From Bradyrhizobium sp. (GTDB lineage Bacteria > Pseudomonadota > Alphaproteobacteria > Rhizobiales > Xanthobacteraceae), in contig NZ_JALHLP010000003.1 in assembly GCF_022844465.1 (NCBI RefSeq), positions 248,001 to 312,000 of the forward strand: a stretch of DNA of 64,000 nucleotides, read 5' to 3'. A program made the translations under genes and the position numbers. The notes below the pieces were generated by a model. The model made no database searches. It was not told where the DNA came from and worked only from the letters and a program-made list of their open reading frames with translations. Positions 17,326-26,668 of the stretch are shown one piece after another (position 1 is the first letter of the stretch; the number at the start of each line of letters is the position of its first letter).

Positions 17326-18744
17326 TCAATTGGCTGGCACGATCTTTCCGGGGTTGAAGATGTTCTGAGGATCGAGCGCCGCTTTCAGCGCGCGCATGGC
17401 GTCGATCGCCTCAGAGCCGAGTTCGGCCTCGAGGTATTTCTGCTTGCCCTGCCCGATGCCGTGTTCGCCGGTGCAGGTGCCGCCCATCGCCTGCGCGCGC
17501 TCGACGAGGCGATGCATGAAGGCCTCACCGCGCGCCATTTCCTCGGGGTCGTCGACGTCGCAGACCAGCGAGCAGTGGAAGTTGCCGTCGCCGACATGGC
17601 CGACGATCGGCGACAGCAGGCCGATCCGCTGAAGGTCGTCCTCGGTTTCGGTGACGCAATCGGCGAGCCTGGAGATCGGCACGCAGACATCGGTCGCGAC
17701 CACGCCCGCGCCCGGACGCAACGCCTTCACCGCCCAATAGGCGTCATGCCGCGCCTGCCAGAGTTTGGTGCGGTCCTCGGGCCGGGTGGTCCAGGTGAAA
17801 TCGCCGCCGCCGCATTCCTGGGCGATCTCGCTGAAGTTCCTCGATTGCTCGGCGACCTCGATCTCGCTGCCGTGGAATTCCAGCAGCAGCAGCGGCGTCT
17901 CCGGCAGCGAAAGTTTCGAATAGGCATTGCAGGCGCGCACCTGCTCGGCGTTGAGCAATTCGATTCGCGCGACGGGGATACCTGTCTGAATGGCTAGGAT
18001 GGTGGCCTGGCAGGCGCCGCGCACGGTCTCGAACGAACAGGCCGCAGCCGCAATCGTCTCGGGGATGCCGCGCAGCTTGATGGTGAGTTCGGATATGATG
18101 CCGAGCGTGCCCTCCGCGCCGACAAAGAGATGCGTGAGGTCGTAGCCGGCCGATGATTTCTTTGCCCGCGTGCCCGTGGTGATGATCTCGCCGTCGCCGC
18201 GCACCACCTTGAGCGCCAGCACGTTGTCGCGCATGGTGCCGTAGCGCACCGCATTGGTGCCGGAGGCCCGCGTCGAGGTCATGCCGCCGAGCGAGGCGTC
18301 GGCGCCGGGATCGATCGGAAAGAACAGTCCCTGGTCGCGCAAATGCTCGTTCAGCGCCTTGCGGGTGACGCCGGGCTGGATCACGCAGTCCAGATCCTCG
18401 GCATGGACTTCGAGAATACGGTTCATGTCGCGCAGGTCGATGCAGACGCCGCCGGCCGGCGCGTTGACCTGGCCCTCCAGCGAGGTGCCGGTGCCAAAAG
18501 CGATCACGGGAACGCCGTGCCTGCTGCAGATCCGCACCACGTCCTGGATGTCGGCGGTTTCCTGCGCCATCACCACCGCGTCCGGCGGCTGCGCCGGCAG
18601 CCAGGTGGTGGTGTGCGCGTGCTGCTCGCGCACGGCCTGCGAGGTGATCAACCGGTTGCCGAACCGCGCCGCCAGCGCCGCGACGGCGCCTGCCAGCGCC
18701 TGCGGCTCCGGCCGTCTGGCATTACCTGATATCTTGGTCGCCAC
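17326..18744 (-). CDS. FAD-linked oxidase, D-lactate/glycolate dehydrogenase-like
   Basis: 472 residues from a GTG at 18744 that has GGAGGA about seven bases upstream. The FAD-binding (VAO/PCMH) fold shows VVMAQETADIQDVVRICSRH, IAFGTGTSLEGQV, and FPIDPGADASLGGMTSTRAS with the glycine-rich pyrophosphate loop. The C-terminal cap domain shows VGHVGDGNFHC and GTCTGEHGIGQGK with the conserved histidines of GlcD/Dld enzymes, ending LDPQNIFNPGKI. Likely oxidises a 2-hydroxyacid such as D-lactate or glycolate, passing electrons to a quinone or cytochrome. A longer in-frame ATG at 18993 would add 83 residues that overlap the divergent thioesterase gene. Confidence 0.9.
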   Translation of the reverse strand: MATKISGNARRPEPQALAGAVAALAARFGNRLITSQAVREQHAHTTTWLPAQPPDAVVMAQETADIQDVVRICSRHGVPVIAFGTGTSLEGQVNAPAGGVCIDLRDMNRILEVHAEDLDCVIQPGVTRKALNEHLRDQGLFFPIDPGADASLGGMTSTRASGTNAVRYGTMRDNVLALKVVRGDGEIITTGTRAKKSSAGYDLTHLFVGAEGTLGIISELTIKLRGIPETIAAAACSFETVRGACQATILAIQTGIPVARIELLNAEQVRACNAYSKLSLPETPLLLLEFHGSEIEVAEQSRNFSEIAQECGGGDFTWTTRPEDRTKLWQARHDAYWAVKALRPGAGVVATDVCVPISRLADCVTETEDDLQRIGLLSPIVGHVGDGNFHCSLVCDVDDPEEMARGEAFMHRLVERAQAMGGTCTGEHGIGQGKQKYLEAELGSEAIDAMRALKAALDPQNIFNPGKIVPAN

Positions 18745-18991
18745 GCCAAATCCTCCCGACTTTGAGCCGACCGTGGCAAAGGATATAAGGGGGGTCAAGA
18801 GACCGCGGAGCGAGGAGAGCGGGGCATTTTGCTGAAAAGCCCGAACGAACACTACCTTTGGCAACAATCGGATCGATCGAACCCGCCGGCTTGATTCTAT
18901 CGTTCGCTTCAGGCTCGGATCTTGAATCAAGAATTGCTCGTGGCCTTCCTGAAAAACTTTCTCAGCGAACCCAAAGGAAAACCTGAACGAC

Positions 18992-19477
18992 ATGCTGAAG
19001 CCTTCCGCCCCGTTCCTGTCCTCGGTGATGCAGATCGAGCCGCAATGGATCGACTACAACGGCCATCTGAACATGGCCTACTACAACGTGATGATGGACC
19101 GCGCGATCGACGAGATGTGGCTGCAACTCGGGATCGGGCCGGCCTACATGAAGGAGCGCCACCACTCGACCTTCACCGCCGAGTGCCACGTGCGCTATCT
19201 GCGCGAAATTCACCTCGGCGACCCCGTGCAGATTTCGGTTTATCTGCTCGGCGCCGACGACAAGCGGCTGCATACGTTCGAAGAGTTGCGCCACGCAACC
19301 GAAGGCTGGATTTCCGCCACTTCCGAGAACATGACGCTGCACATGGACATGAGGCAGCGCAAGGTGGCTCCCTTCCCGCCGGATATCAGCGCCCGCATCC
19401 AGACCGTGATGGATGCGCACGCGGCCGTTCCCAGGCCCGAGGGCATCGGCCGCAAGGTTGCGATGCCCCAGAGATAG
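18992..19477 (+). CDS. Hotdog-fold acyl-CoA thioesterase
   Basis: 161 residues. The hotdog signature of the 4-hydroxybenzoyl-CoA thioesterase type is clear: PQWIDYNGHLNMAYYNVMMD near residues 18-37, where D21 and the following region form the active site, then HLGDPVQISVYLLGADDKRL in the central sheet. It acts in the cytoplasm on a small acyl-CoA that cannot be named. AAAGGA lies about 14 bases upstream of the ATG. Divergent from the FAD-linked oxidase; the 247-base gap between them (18745-18991) shows no other gene. Confidence 0.85.
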   Translation: MLKPSAPFLSSVMQIEPQWIDYNGHLNMAYYNVMMDRAIDEMWLQLGIGPAYMKERHHSTFTAECHVRYLREIHLGDPVQISVYLLGADDKRLHTFEELRHATEGWISATSENMTLHMDMRQRKVAPFPPDISARIQTVMDAHAAVPRPEGIGRKVAMPQR

Positions 19478-19594
19478 CGATGCGATAAAGCCTGTCAAAA
19501 CAGCCGGCCAGCCCCTATATGGCCATCGATCCCCGCTATGAGGGCTCCCCTTTACCGCCGCACGGTGCCATCGTGGGAATGAGACGATTCGACC

Positions 19595-22243
19595 ATGACC
19601 GAGCCGAGCAAACTGCCCCATCCCGGCGTCCCCGAGCACCAGCCCGCCGCTGGCGGCATCGCCGCGCGTGCGCGGGCCGCAGCCGGCCCGCAATACCTCG
19701 CCGGCCTCAATCCGGAACAGCGCGAAGCCGTGGTGACGCTGGACGGCCCGGTCCTGGTGCTGGCCGGCGCCGGCACCGGCAAGACCCGCGTGCTGACCAC
19801 GCGCATCGCCCACATCCTGAGCGAGGGCCGGGCGCGGCCGCATGAAATCCTGTCGGTGACCTTCACCAACAAGGCCGCGCGCGAGATGAAGCTGCGTCTT
19901 GGCCAGATGCTCGGCCAGGCCGTGGAAGGCATGCCGTGGCTCGGCACCTTCCATTCGATCGGCGGGCGCATCCTGCGCATCCACGCCGAACTGGTGCAGC
20001 TCAAATCCAATTTCACCGTGCTTGATGTCGACGATCAGGTCCGCCTGCTGAAGCAATTGCTGCAGGCCGAGAACATCGACGACAAGCGCTGGCCGGCGCG
20101 CATGCTGGCCGGGCTGATCGACGGCTGGAAGAACCGCGGGCTGACGCCGGCGCAGGTGCCGCCGGGCGAAGCTGCGGTGTTCGGCAATGGCAAGGGCGGC
20201 AAGCTCTACGCCAGCTACCAGGAGCGGCTGAAGATTCTCAACGCCGCCGATTTCGGCGATCTCTTGCTCGAGAACATCCGGCTGTTTCGCGAAAACCCCG
20301 ACGTGCTCCGGCAGTACCAGAACCGGTTCAAGTTCATCCTGGTCGACGAATATCAGGACACCAACGTCGCGCAATATCTGTGGCTGCGGCTGTTGTCGCA
20401 GGCGCCAGCGCGACCGGGCGCACCGCTTTCGTCCGTGATTTCTGGCGCTACGGAGCCTGCTGACATTCCGGGGCGCACTACCGCGTCAGTCATTCCGGGG
20501 CGCGTCGAAGACGCGAACCCGGAATCTCGAGCTGAAGAGGACTCATCTCGGGATTCCGGGTCCGCACCTGCCGGTGCGCCCCGGAATGACGCGGGAAATG
20601 CCGTGGCTCAGCCCTCCTCCCCGCTTAAGAACATCTGCTGCGTCGGCGACGACGATCAGTCGATCTATGGCTGGCGCGGCGCGGAGGTCGACAACATCCT
20701 GCGCTTCGACCACGACTTTCCCGGCGCCAGGGTCATCCGCCTCGAGCGCAACTATCGCTCCACCGGCCACATCCTCGCCGCCGCCTCGCACCTGATCGCG
20801 CATAATGAAGGCCGGCTCGGCAAGACGCTGCGCACCGAGGATGTCGACGGCGAGAAGGTCACCGTGACCGGCTCCTGGGATTCGGAGGAGGAAGCCCGCG
20901 CCATCGGCGAGGAGATCGAGGAATTGCAGCGCGCCGGCGAGAACCTCAACCAGATCGCGATTCTGGTGCGGGCCTCGTTCCAGATGCGCGAATTCGAGGA
21001 CCGTTTCGTCACCCTCGGCCTGCCCTATCGCGTGATCGGCGGCCCGCGGTTCTACGAGCGCGCCGAAATCCGCGACGCGCTCGCCTACCTGCGGGTGATC
21101 AACTCGCCTGCCGACGACCTCGCCTTCGAGCGCATCGTCAACGTCCCGAAGCGCGGGCTCGGCGACGCCACCGTGCAGATGCTGCACGACCACGCCCGCA
21201 AGCGCCGCATTCCCCTGTTCGAGGCCGCGCGCGCCGTGGTCGAGACCGACGAGCTGAAGCCGAAGGCGCGCGGCTCCTTGCGCGATCTCATCCTGCATTT
21301 CGACCGCTGGCGCGCGCAGCGCGAGGTCGCCTCGCACACCGAACTGGCCGAGATCGTGCTGGACGAAAGCGGCTACACCGAGATGTGGCAGAAGGACCGC
21401 TCCGCCGACGCCGCCGGCCGGCTCGACAATCTGAAGGAGCTGGTGCGCTCGATGGAGGAGTTCGAGAACCTGCAAGGCTTCCTCGAACACATCTCGCTGG
21501 TGATGGACCGCGACGGCGGCGCCGCTGACGAAGCGGTGTCGCTGATGACGCTGCATTCGGCCAAGGGGCTCGAGTTCGAGAACGTGTTTCTGCCCGGCTG
21601 GGAGGAAGGCCTGTTTCCGAGCCAGCGCACGCTCGACGAACAGGGCCGCGCCGGCCTTGAGGAAGAACGCCGTCTGGCCCATGTCGGCCTGACCCGCGCC
21701 CGCCGCCGCGCCAAACTCTATTTCGCCACCAACCGGCGCATCCACGGGACCTGGACCACCACGATCCCATCGCGCTTTCTCGACGAACTGCCGGCGGCCA
21801 ATGTCGAGATCACGGAGTCCAAGGGCGGCTCCGGCTGGGGCGGCAGCGGCGGCTACGGCCCGTCCCGCTTCGACAACGTCGAATCCTTCGGCTCCAGCTA
21901 TACGACGCCGGGCTGGCAGCGCGCGCAGGCCAACCGCGCCCGCGGCCAGGGCAATCGCAGCGGCCAGGCCCGCGGCGGCTTTGAGGAAAACCAGGCGCAT
22001 TTCTCCCCGCGCGGCGAGACGCCCGGCGGCTTCGCGCGCAACAAGCGCGGGCCGGTCGTGATCGAGGGCGAACTGGTCGCGAAATCCACCGGCACGGTTT
22101 CGGAATTCTCGCTCGACGACCGCGTGTTTCACCAGAAATTCGGCTACGGCAACGTGGTGAAGGTCGACGGCAACAAGCTGACGATCGCGTTCGAGAAGGC
22201 AGGCGAGAAGAAGGTGGTCGACAGTTTCGTGGAGCGGGTGTAG
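19595..22243 (+). CDS. uvrD: UvrD/PcrA-type ATP-dependent DNA helicase with in-frame repeat insertion
   Basis: 882 residues, superfamily 1A helicase for DNA repair and replication restart. Walker A AGAGTGKT is at 57-64, DEYQDTN (Walker B) at 251-257, GDDDQSIYGWRGAE (motif III) at 351-364, then motifs IV-VI including SLMTLHSAKGLEFENVFL and HVGLTRARRRAKL. The C-terminus has a Gly/Ser/Arg-rich linker and the usual basic end domain. Between Walker B and motif III, where relatives pass almost directly from LLxQ to NICCVGDDDQS, there are about 75 extra residues (about 270-345). Residues 299-332 are encoded exactly by a 102-base palindromic repeat (20489-20590) that is found elsewhere as intergenic DNA. 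The frame stays open, so the gene is probably still functional. Confidence 0.95.
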   Translation: MTEPSKLPHPGVPEHQPAAGGIAARARAAAGPQYLAGLNPEQREAVVTLDGPVLVLAGAGTGKTRVLTTRIAHILSEGRARPHEILSVTFTNKAAREMKLRLGQMLGQAVEGMPWLGTFHSIGGRILRIHAELVQLKSNFTVLDVDDQVRLLKQLLQAENIDDKRWPARMLAGLIDGWKNRGLTPAQVPPGEAAVFGNGKGGKLYASYQERLKILNAADFGDLLLENIRLFRENPDVLRQYQNRFKFILVDEYQDTNVAQYLWLRLLSQAPARPGAPLSSVISGATEPADIPGRTTASVIPGRVEDANPESRAEEDSSRDSGSAPAGAPRNDAGNAVAQPSSPLKNICCVGDDDQSIYGWRGAEVDNILRFDHDFPGARVIRLERNYRSTGHILAAASHLIAHNEGRLGKTLRTEDVDGEKVTVTGSWDSEEEARAIGEEIEELQRAGENLNQIAILVRASFQMREFEDRFVTLGLPYRVIGGPRFYERAEIRDALAYLRVINSPADDLAFERIVNVPKRGLGDATVQMLHDHARKRRIPLFEAARAVVETDELKPKARGSLRDLILHFDRWRAQREVASHTELAEIVLDESGYTEMWQKDRSADAAGRLDNLKELVRSMEEFENLQGFLEHISLVMDRDGGAADEAVSLMTLHSAKGLEFENVFLPGWEEGLFPSQRTLDEQGRAGLEEERRLAHVGLTRARRRAKLYFATNRRIHGTWTTTIPSRFLDELPAANVEITESKGGSGWGGSGGYGPSRFDNVESFGSSYTTPGWQRAQANRARGQGNRSGQARGGFEENQAHFSPRGETPGGFARNKRGPVVIEGELVAKSTGTVSEFSLDDRVFHQKFGYGNVVKVDGNKLTIAFEKAGEKKVVDSFVERV
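20489..20590. repeat. Palindromic repeat inserted in the helicase coding region
   Basis: 102 bases bounded by a perfect 15-base inverted repeat, GTCATTCCGGGGCGC and its complement. The length is an exact multiple of three and it is translated in frame as 34 residues. A partial second copy of the left end (GACATTCCGGGGCGC) lies at about 20462-20476, so the insertion is composite. Related elements lie between genes at 29065, 46777, 49321 and 57140. Confidence 0.85.
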
Positions 22244-22326
22244 CGACAGGACAGTGAATTCGCTTACTTGTCGCAGGCTAGGCACGGATATTTTCCCGTC
22301 GTACTGTTCGATGGGGGCCCGCTTTC

Positions 22327-22526
22327 ATGTTGACGAACAGCCGTGAAATCATCCGACGCCTGGAGCAGGAGAGATGGATTCTTGTTCGCGTGACGGGTTC
22401 CCACCACGTTTTCAAACGTACCATCTCAGGCGAAACAGAAACACTTGTCGTTCCGCACCCCAAGAAGGACTTGGAAAAGGCTTGGTTCGTGCCATTTATA
22501 AGGGCGCAGGTTGGAAACCTGACTGA
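22327..22526 (+). pseudogene. hicA: HicA-type toxin, frameshifted
   Basis: A YcfA/HicA mRNA interferase reading MLTNSREIIRRLEQERWILV, then TGSHHVF with the catalytic His, and VVPHPKKDLEK. At that point family members read KGLVRAIYKxAGW. Here the frame instead reads AWFVPFIRAQVGN and runs to 22560. Shifting one base near 22470 (AAAAGGCTTG, where AAAAGGGCTTG would be expected) restores GLVRAIYKGAGWKPD and a stop at 22526, nine bases before hicB. So one G seems missing. Either the toxin is dead or this is a base-calling error. The antitoxin gene downstream is intact. Confidence 0.75.
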
Positions 22527-22534
22527 GATTCACC

Positions 22535-22825
22535 ATGGCCCACTACATTGCTTTCATTGAGGATGCAGGACCGGACCGCGCCGTTGGCGTCTGGTTTCCG
22601 GACCTGCCCGGCTGCACATCCGGTGGCGATGATATGGACGAGGCATTGCGTAATGCGCCGGAAGCTTTGGAGCTTTATGCAGCAGGGTACGAAGAAGACG
22701 GCAAACCGCTGCCACGTCCGCGAACGCTGAGCGAGCTGAAATCCGACCCGGAAATCGCCGGTGATCTCAAGAGCTATATGGTCGCCCTGATCGAACTGCC
22801 CGCGCGCGCTCACGCTGCGGAATAG
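22535..22825 (+). CDS. hicB: HicB-type antitoxin
   Basis: 96 residues with the HicB partial RNase H fold: YIAFIEDAGPDRAVGVWFPD, then LPGCTSGGDDMDEALRNAPE, then LYAAGYEEDGKPLPRPRTL. HicB neutralises HicA and usually autoregulates the pair. No clear C-terminal helix-turn-helix or ribbon-helix-helix is seen, so this copy may not bind DNA itself. It follows the frameshifted hicA gene; if that toxin is dead, the antitoxin may persist as an orphan. Confidence 0.88.
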   Translation: MAHYIAFIEDAGPDRAVGVWFPDLPGCTSGGDDMDEALRNAPEALELYAAGYEEDGKPLPRPRTLSELKSDPEIAGDLKSYMVALIELPARAHAAE

Positions 22826-22936
22826 CCCCGTTTTCGTCCGCACGGTGGATTGCGGAGCCTCGCCCCCGTTCCTATCTCCCCCTCTCCCTCGAGCCGGCCC
22901 AAGCGTTCTTTTCGTCGATATCCTGTTCACCCCGCC

Positions 22937-23869
22937 ATGCTGGTAATGCCCTCCATCATATCCGTATCCAATCTTTCAAAAACCTACGGCTCCGGATTCA
23001 AGGCGCTCAACGGTATCAACCTGGATATTGTCAGCGGCGAAATCTTCGCGCTGCTGGGGCCGAACGGCGCCGGCAAGACCACGCTGATCAGCATCATCTG
23101 CGGCATCGCCAATCCGAGCGAGGGGCGCGTCAGCATCGATGGGCACGACATCGTCAGGGATTATCGCGCCGCGCGCGCGCTGATCGGGCTGGTGCCGCAG
23201 GAACTGCACACCGATTCTTTCGAGACGGTCTGGGCGACCGTCAGCTTCAGCCGCGGCCTGTTCGGCAAGCCAAGGAATCCTGCGCACATCGAAAAGGTGC
23301 TGAAGGACCTTTCGCTGTGGGACAAGAAAGACTCCAAAATCATCACCCTGTCCGGCGGCATGAAGCGCCGCGTGATGATCGCCAAGGCGCTGTCGCACGA
23401 GCCGCGAATCCTGTTCCTCGACGAGCCGACCGCGGGCGTCGATGTCGAGTTGCGCAAGGGCATGTGGGAGGTGGTGCGCGCCCTGCAGGCCTCCGGCGTC
23501 ACCATCATCCTGACGACGCATTACATCGAGGAAGCCGAGGAAATGGCTGACCGCATCGGCGTCATCAACAAGGGCGAGATCATCCTGGTCGAGGACAAGG
23601 CGGGATTGATGGAGAAACTCGGCAGGAAGGAACTGAAGGTGCATCTGCAAGCCAGGCTGGAGGCAATCCCCGCCTCGCTTGCCGCCTACAATCTCCAACT
23701 GTCCGACGACGGCCGCGCCGTGACCTACGATTACAACACCAGGGGCGAACGCACCGGCATCACCAGCCTGCTCGGCGACCTGCGCAACGCCGGCATCCGC
23801 ATCTCGGACCTCGATACAAGGCAATCCTCGCTGGAAGACATCTTCGTCAGCCTGGTGCGGCCGTCATGA
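22937..23869 (+). CDS. ABC-2 type exporter, ATP-binding subunit
   Basis: About 310 residues. Walker A is [11 protein letters not shown], the signature is LSGGMKRRV, Walker [13 protein letters not shown], and the H-loop [12 protein letters not shown]. The C-terminal extension and overall look match the NodI/DrrA/YadG class that exports drugs, lipids or polysaccharide-like compounds. ATG codons at 22937 and 22946 are both possible; longer starts at 22850 add a Ser/Pro-rich stretch that is not conserved in such proteins. The end overlaps the permease start by four bases, so they are coupled. The permease carries a stop codon in mid-gene, so this exporter may not assemble. Confidence 0.92.
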   Translation: MLVMPSIISVSNLSKTYGSGFKALNGINLDIVSGEIFALLGPNGAGKTTLISIICGIANPSEGRVSIDGHDIVRDYRAARALIGLVPQELHTDSFETVWATVSFSRGLFGKPRNPAHIEKVLKDLSLWDKKDSKIITLSGGMKRRVMIAKALSHEPRILFLDEPTAGVDVELRKGMWEVVRALQASGVTIILTTHYIEEAEEMADRIGVINKGEIILVEDKAGLMEKLGRKELKVHLQARLEAIPASLAAYNLQLSDDGRAVTYDYNTRGERTGITSLLGDLRNAGIRISDLDTRQSSLEDIFVSLVRPS

Positions 23870-24627
23870 ATTTCCGCGCCGTCCGCGCCATCTATTTGTT
23901 CGAAATGGCGCGCACCTGGCGCACGCTGCTGCAGAGCATCGTCTCGCCGGTGGTCTCGACCTCGCTCTATTTCGTGGTGTTCGGCGCCGCGATCGGCTCG
24001 CGCATCACCGAGATCCAGGGCGTCAGCTACGGCACCTTCATCGTGCCCGGACTGGTGATGCTGTCGGTGCTGACGCAGAGCATCGCCAACGCCTCGTTCG
24101 GCATCTATTTTCCAAAGTTCGTCGGCACCATCTATGAAATCTTGTCGGCGCCGGTTTCGTATTTCGAGATCGTGATCGGCTATGTCGGCGCCGCCGCGAC
24201 CAAGTCGATCATTCTCGGCCTGATCATCCTGGCCACCGCCGCGCTGTTCGTGCCCCTGCATATTCAGCATCCCTGGTGGATGCTGAGCTTCCTGGTGCTG
24301 ACCGCGGTGACTTTCAGCCTGTTCGGCTTCATCATCGGCATCTGGGCCGACGGGTTCGAAAAGCTGCAGATGATCCCGATGCTGGTGGTGACGCCGCTCA
24401 CCTTCCTTGGCGGCAGCTTCTACTCGATCGACATGCTGCCGCCGGCCTAGCGCGCATTATCCCTTCTCAATCCCGTCGTGTATTTGATCTCGGGCTTTCG
24501 CTGGAGCTTCTACGAGATCGCCGACGTCAGCGTGGCCTTGAGCCTCGGCGTGACGCTCGGCTTCCTTGCGATCTGCCTCGTTCTGGTCTGGTGGATTTTC
24601 CGGACCGGTTACCGGTTGAAGAATTGA
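23866..24627 (+). pseudogene. ABC-2 type permease interrupted by an amber codon
   Basis: Six-helix ABC-2 permease beginning [20 protein letters not shown]. Reading is normal up to [11 protein letters not shown], then TAG at 24448-24450. The same frame continues without shift as [20 protein letters not shown] and on to a natural stop at 24627 (RTGYRLKN), exactly what relatives have. The expected residue at the stop is Trp (PPAWR), so a single change of TGG to TAG explains it. The truncated 194-residue product would lack the last membrane helices. Possibilities are a real nonsense mutation, amber suppression, or an error in the sequence. Confidence 0.8.
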
Positions 24628-24824
24628 CGCAGCTTCCGCGTTGGCGGGAGACCGCGCTGGATTCCGCCCCGCCGCTGCCTTGTTTGCGCCGCGAGAGGCA
24701 TTAACGATGGGGCGCAGGTCTCTGGAACCAAAGCCGGATTCAGGGCATATTACAGGCCGGGGACGGAGGCGAGCCGCGGCGCCAGTGTTTTAGCGCCATG
24801 GAAAGGCCGGGAGGCCAAAGGTAG

Positions 24825-25607
24825 ATGCGTTCGTTCCTCGTTGTTTTCGCTGCCCTGTCGTTCTGTGCCGCGGGCGCTGCACAGGCCAAGGTCGCCATCA
24901 CCGTCGACAAAGACAACCAGCAGATGACCGTCGCCGTCGACGGCGTCGAGCGGTATCGCTGGCCGGTATCGTCGGGCCTGCCGTCGTATGAGACGCCGAA
25001 CGGTAGTTTCCGCGCCTTCCGCATGGAAGCCGATCATTATTCCAAGGAATTTGACGACGCGCCGATGCCGCACGCGATCTTCTTCACCAAGGACGGCCAC
25101 GCCATCCACGGCACCGATTCCGTCAACCGGCTCGGCTCTCCGGCCTCGCATGGCTGCGTGCGGTTGTCGCGCGAAAACGCCGCCAAGCTCTTTGAGCTCG
25201 TGAAGGATCGAGGTGTGCTTAACACCACGGTGAAGCTTAGCGGCTCGTCACAGGTCGCGCTGGCGCGCAATCCCCGGCCGCGCGGCAACACCGCCGTCGC
25301 GCGTCGCGCACCGCAGCCGCAATATGAGCAGCAATATGATAGCGTGGGCGAACCCGTCGTCATCACCCCGCAAGGGCAGCGCTTGGCGCCGCAGGCGCGC
25401 GCCGACGACGGGTATATCTATCCCGCCGATGGCTCGTCGAGCGAGGCACGGTATCCCTCGCCATCCAGCCGCCGCGTTTACGACACCCAAGCCTATCAGC
25501 AGGCGCAGCCCTATTACGGCAACCGGGTCTATGCGCCGGCGACGCAGGGATACTATCAGCCCCGGCCCTATTACCAGCAGCGCGGAATGTTCGGCTATCA
25601 GGATTAA
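24825..25607 (+). CDS. L,D-transpeptidase (YkuD) with Tyr/Gln-rich tail
   Basis: 260 residues with a signal peptide (to about residue 21, ending AQA). The YkuD domain is short and contains HGT at 95-97 and the catalytic SHGCVR with C111, the motif of enzymes that make 3-3 cross-links in peptidoglycan or attach proteins to it. The last 110 residues are low-complexity and rich in Pro, Gln and Tyr (PQYEQQYDS, YQQAQPYYGN), an extracytoplasmic tail often seen in alphaproteobacterial members. It stands alone after the broken exporter and is convergent with the YeeE/YedE pair. Confidence 0.92.
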   Translation: MRSFLVVFAALSFCAAGAAQAKVAITVDKDNQQMTVAVDGVERYRWPVSSGLPSYETPNGSFRAFRMEADHYSKEFDDAPMPHAIFFTKDGHAIHGTDSVNRLGSPASHGCVRLSRENAAKLFELVKDRGVLNTTVKLSGSSQVALARNPRPRGNTAVARRAPQPQYEQQYDSVGEPVVITPQGQRLAPQARADDGYIYPADGSSSEARYPSPSSRRVYDTQAYQQAQPYYGNRVYAPATQGYYQPRPYYQQRGMFGYQD

Positions 25608-25619
25608 TTAGCTGGAGCC

Positions 25620-26078
25620 TCAACCGTCGGTCGCGCCCGCAAGCTGGCGGTCGCGTTCGGCGGTAAGCTGCGACTGTTGCCAGGCGTCATGCCCGATCGT
25701 GCCCACGGTCATGGCGCCAACAAAGACGATAACGCCGGGCGATAGTGTCGCGAGGCTTTCCAGCGCCGGCCCCGGGCAAAGCCCGACGAGGCCCCACCCG
25801 ATTCCGAACAATGCGGCGCCCGCTACCAGCGGCAGATCGATCCCGGCTTTGCTTGGCCGGAAATACTGGCTCGCCAGCCAAGGCCGCGAACGGCGGTCCG
25901 CCAGCATGAAGCCCGGCACCGAAACCGCGAGCGCGGCGCCCATCACCACCGCGAGACTCGGATCCCATGCGCCGAACACATCGAGAAAATCCAGCACTTT
26001 GGTCGTTTGCAGCATGCCTGATATCAACAGGCCCGCGCCGAAGATCAGCCCGCAGATCAGGGGGACAACGATCCACAT
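25620..26078 (-). CDS. YeeE/YedE family (DUF6691) membrane protein
   Basis: 152 residues with four hydrophobic segments. The family pattern is clear: LICGLIFGAGLLISGMLQTTKVLDFLDV, shown here in part, and FGIGWGLVGLCPGPALESLA with the conserved Cys in GLCPGPA. Such half-size proteins come in pairs and are linked to uptake of thiosulfate or other reduced sulfur. The partner half is the gene just upstream (26082-26507), four bases away, so the two form one unit. Confidence 0.88.
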   Translation of the reverse strand: MWIVVPLICGLIFGAGLLISGMLQTTKVLDFLDVFGAWDPSLAVVMGAALAVSVPGFMLADRRSRPWLASQYFRPSKAGIDLPLVAGAALFGIGWGLVGLCPGPALESLATLSPGVIVFVGAMTVGTIGHDAWQQSQLTAERDRQLAGATDG

Positions 26079-26081
26079 GGC

Positions 26082-26507
26082 TCATCCTCCCAAGGCGTGA
26101 CGGGTGACCGCCACGGTGATGACCGCCGTCACCATGAAGACAATGGTCGCGACGATGGAGCGCAGCGACAGCCGCCCTATTCCACAGATGCCGTGTCCGG
26201 AGGTGCAACCGCCACCGAGGCGCGAGCCGAAGCCGACCAGCAGTCCCGCCGCGACAATGACGGCCCAGCTACCCGGCAGCTTGGGCGGCGTCATCCCGTA
26301 GCCGATCAAGCCTGCGATGACAGGAGCCAGCACCAGCCCGGAAATGAAGGCGAGGCGCCAGCCCTTGTCCGCGCTTCGCCAGTTCAGCAGACCGCTGAAG
26401 ACGCCGCTGATGCCGGCGATCCGGCCGGTCGAGAGCATCAGCAGGACGGCGGAAAACCCGATGAGAAGGCCGCCGATGGCGGCCGATACCGGCGTGAAAT
26501 TGGCCAC
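26082..26507 (-). CDS. YeeE/YedE family membrane protein, partner half
   Basis: 141 residues from a GTG at 26507. It shows [30 protein letters not shown] and [20 protein letters not shown] with the conserved Cys of GGGCTSGHG, the signature of the YeeE/YedE sulfur-transport family. It pairs with the next gene. A longer in-frame start at 26633 would add 42 residues across a palindromic repeat at 26544-26590, so I reject it. Confidence 0.87.
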   Translation of the reverse strand: MANFTPVSAAIGGLLIGFSAVLLMLSTGRIAGISGVFSGLLNWRSADKGWRLAFISGLVLAPVIAGLIGYGMTPPKLPGSWAVIVAAGLLVGFGSRLGGGCTSGHGICGIGRLSLRSIVATIVFMVTAVITVAVTRHALGG

Positions 26508-26543
26508 TGGGATGCTCCATTGCTTGGACGCGCCTGAACATAG

Positions 26544-26590
26544 AGCATGATCCCGGAAAAGTGTGCAGCGGTTTTCCGAGAGATCACGCT
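26544..26590. repeat. Palindromic intergenic element
   Basis: AGCATGATCCCGGAAAA and its near complement TTTTCCGAGAGATCACGCT flank a short centre. It lies between the YeeE pair and the end of the next gene. Its form, followed by CAAACAAAGAGCTGGAG, matches from memory a repeat widespread in Bradyrhizobium and Rhodopseudomonas intergenic DNA. Confidence 0.65.
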
Positions 26591-26668
26591 CAAACAAAGA
26601 GCTGGAGTGCGACGACGGTTCCAACAAAGTCACGCCGCTCCAGCCGCCCCCGCCTGACCGCGGCTAGT

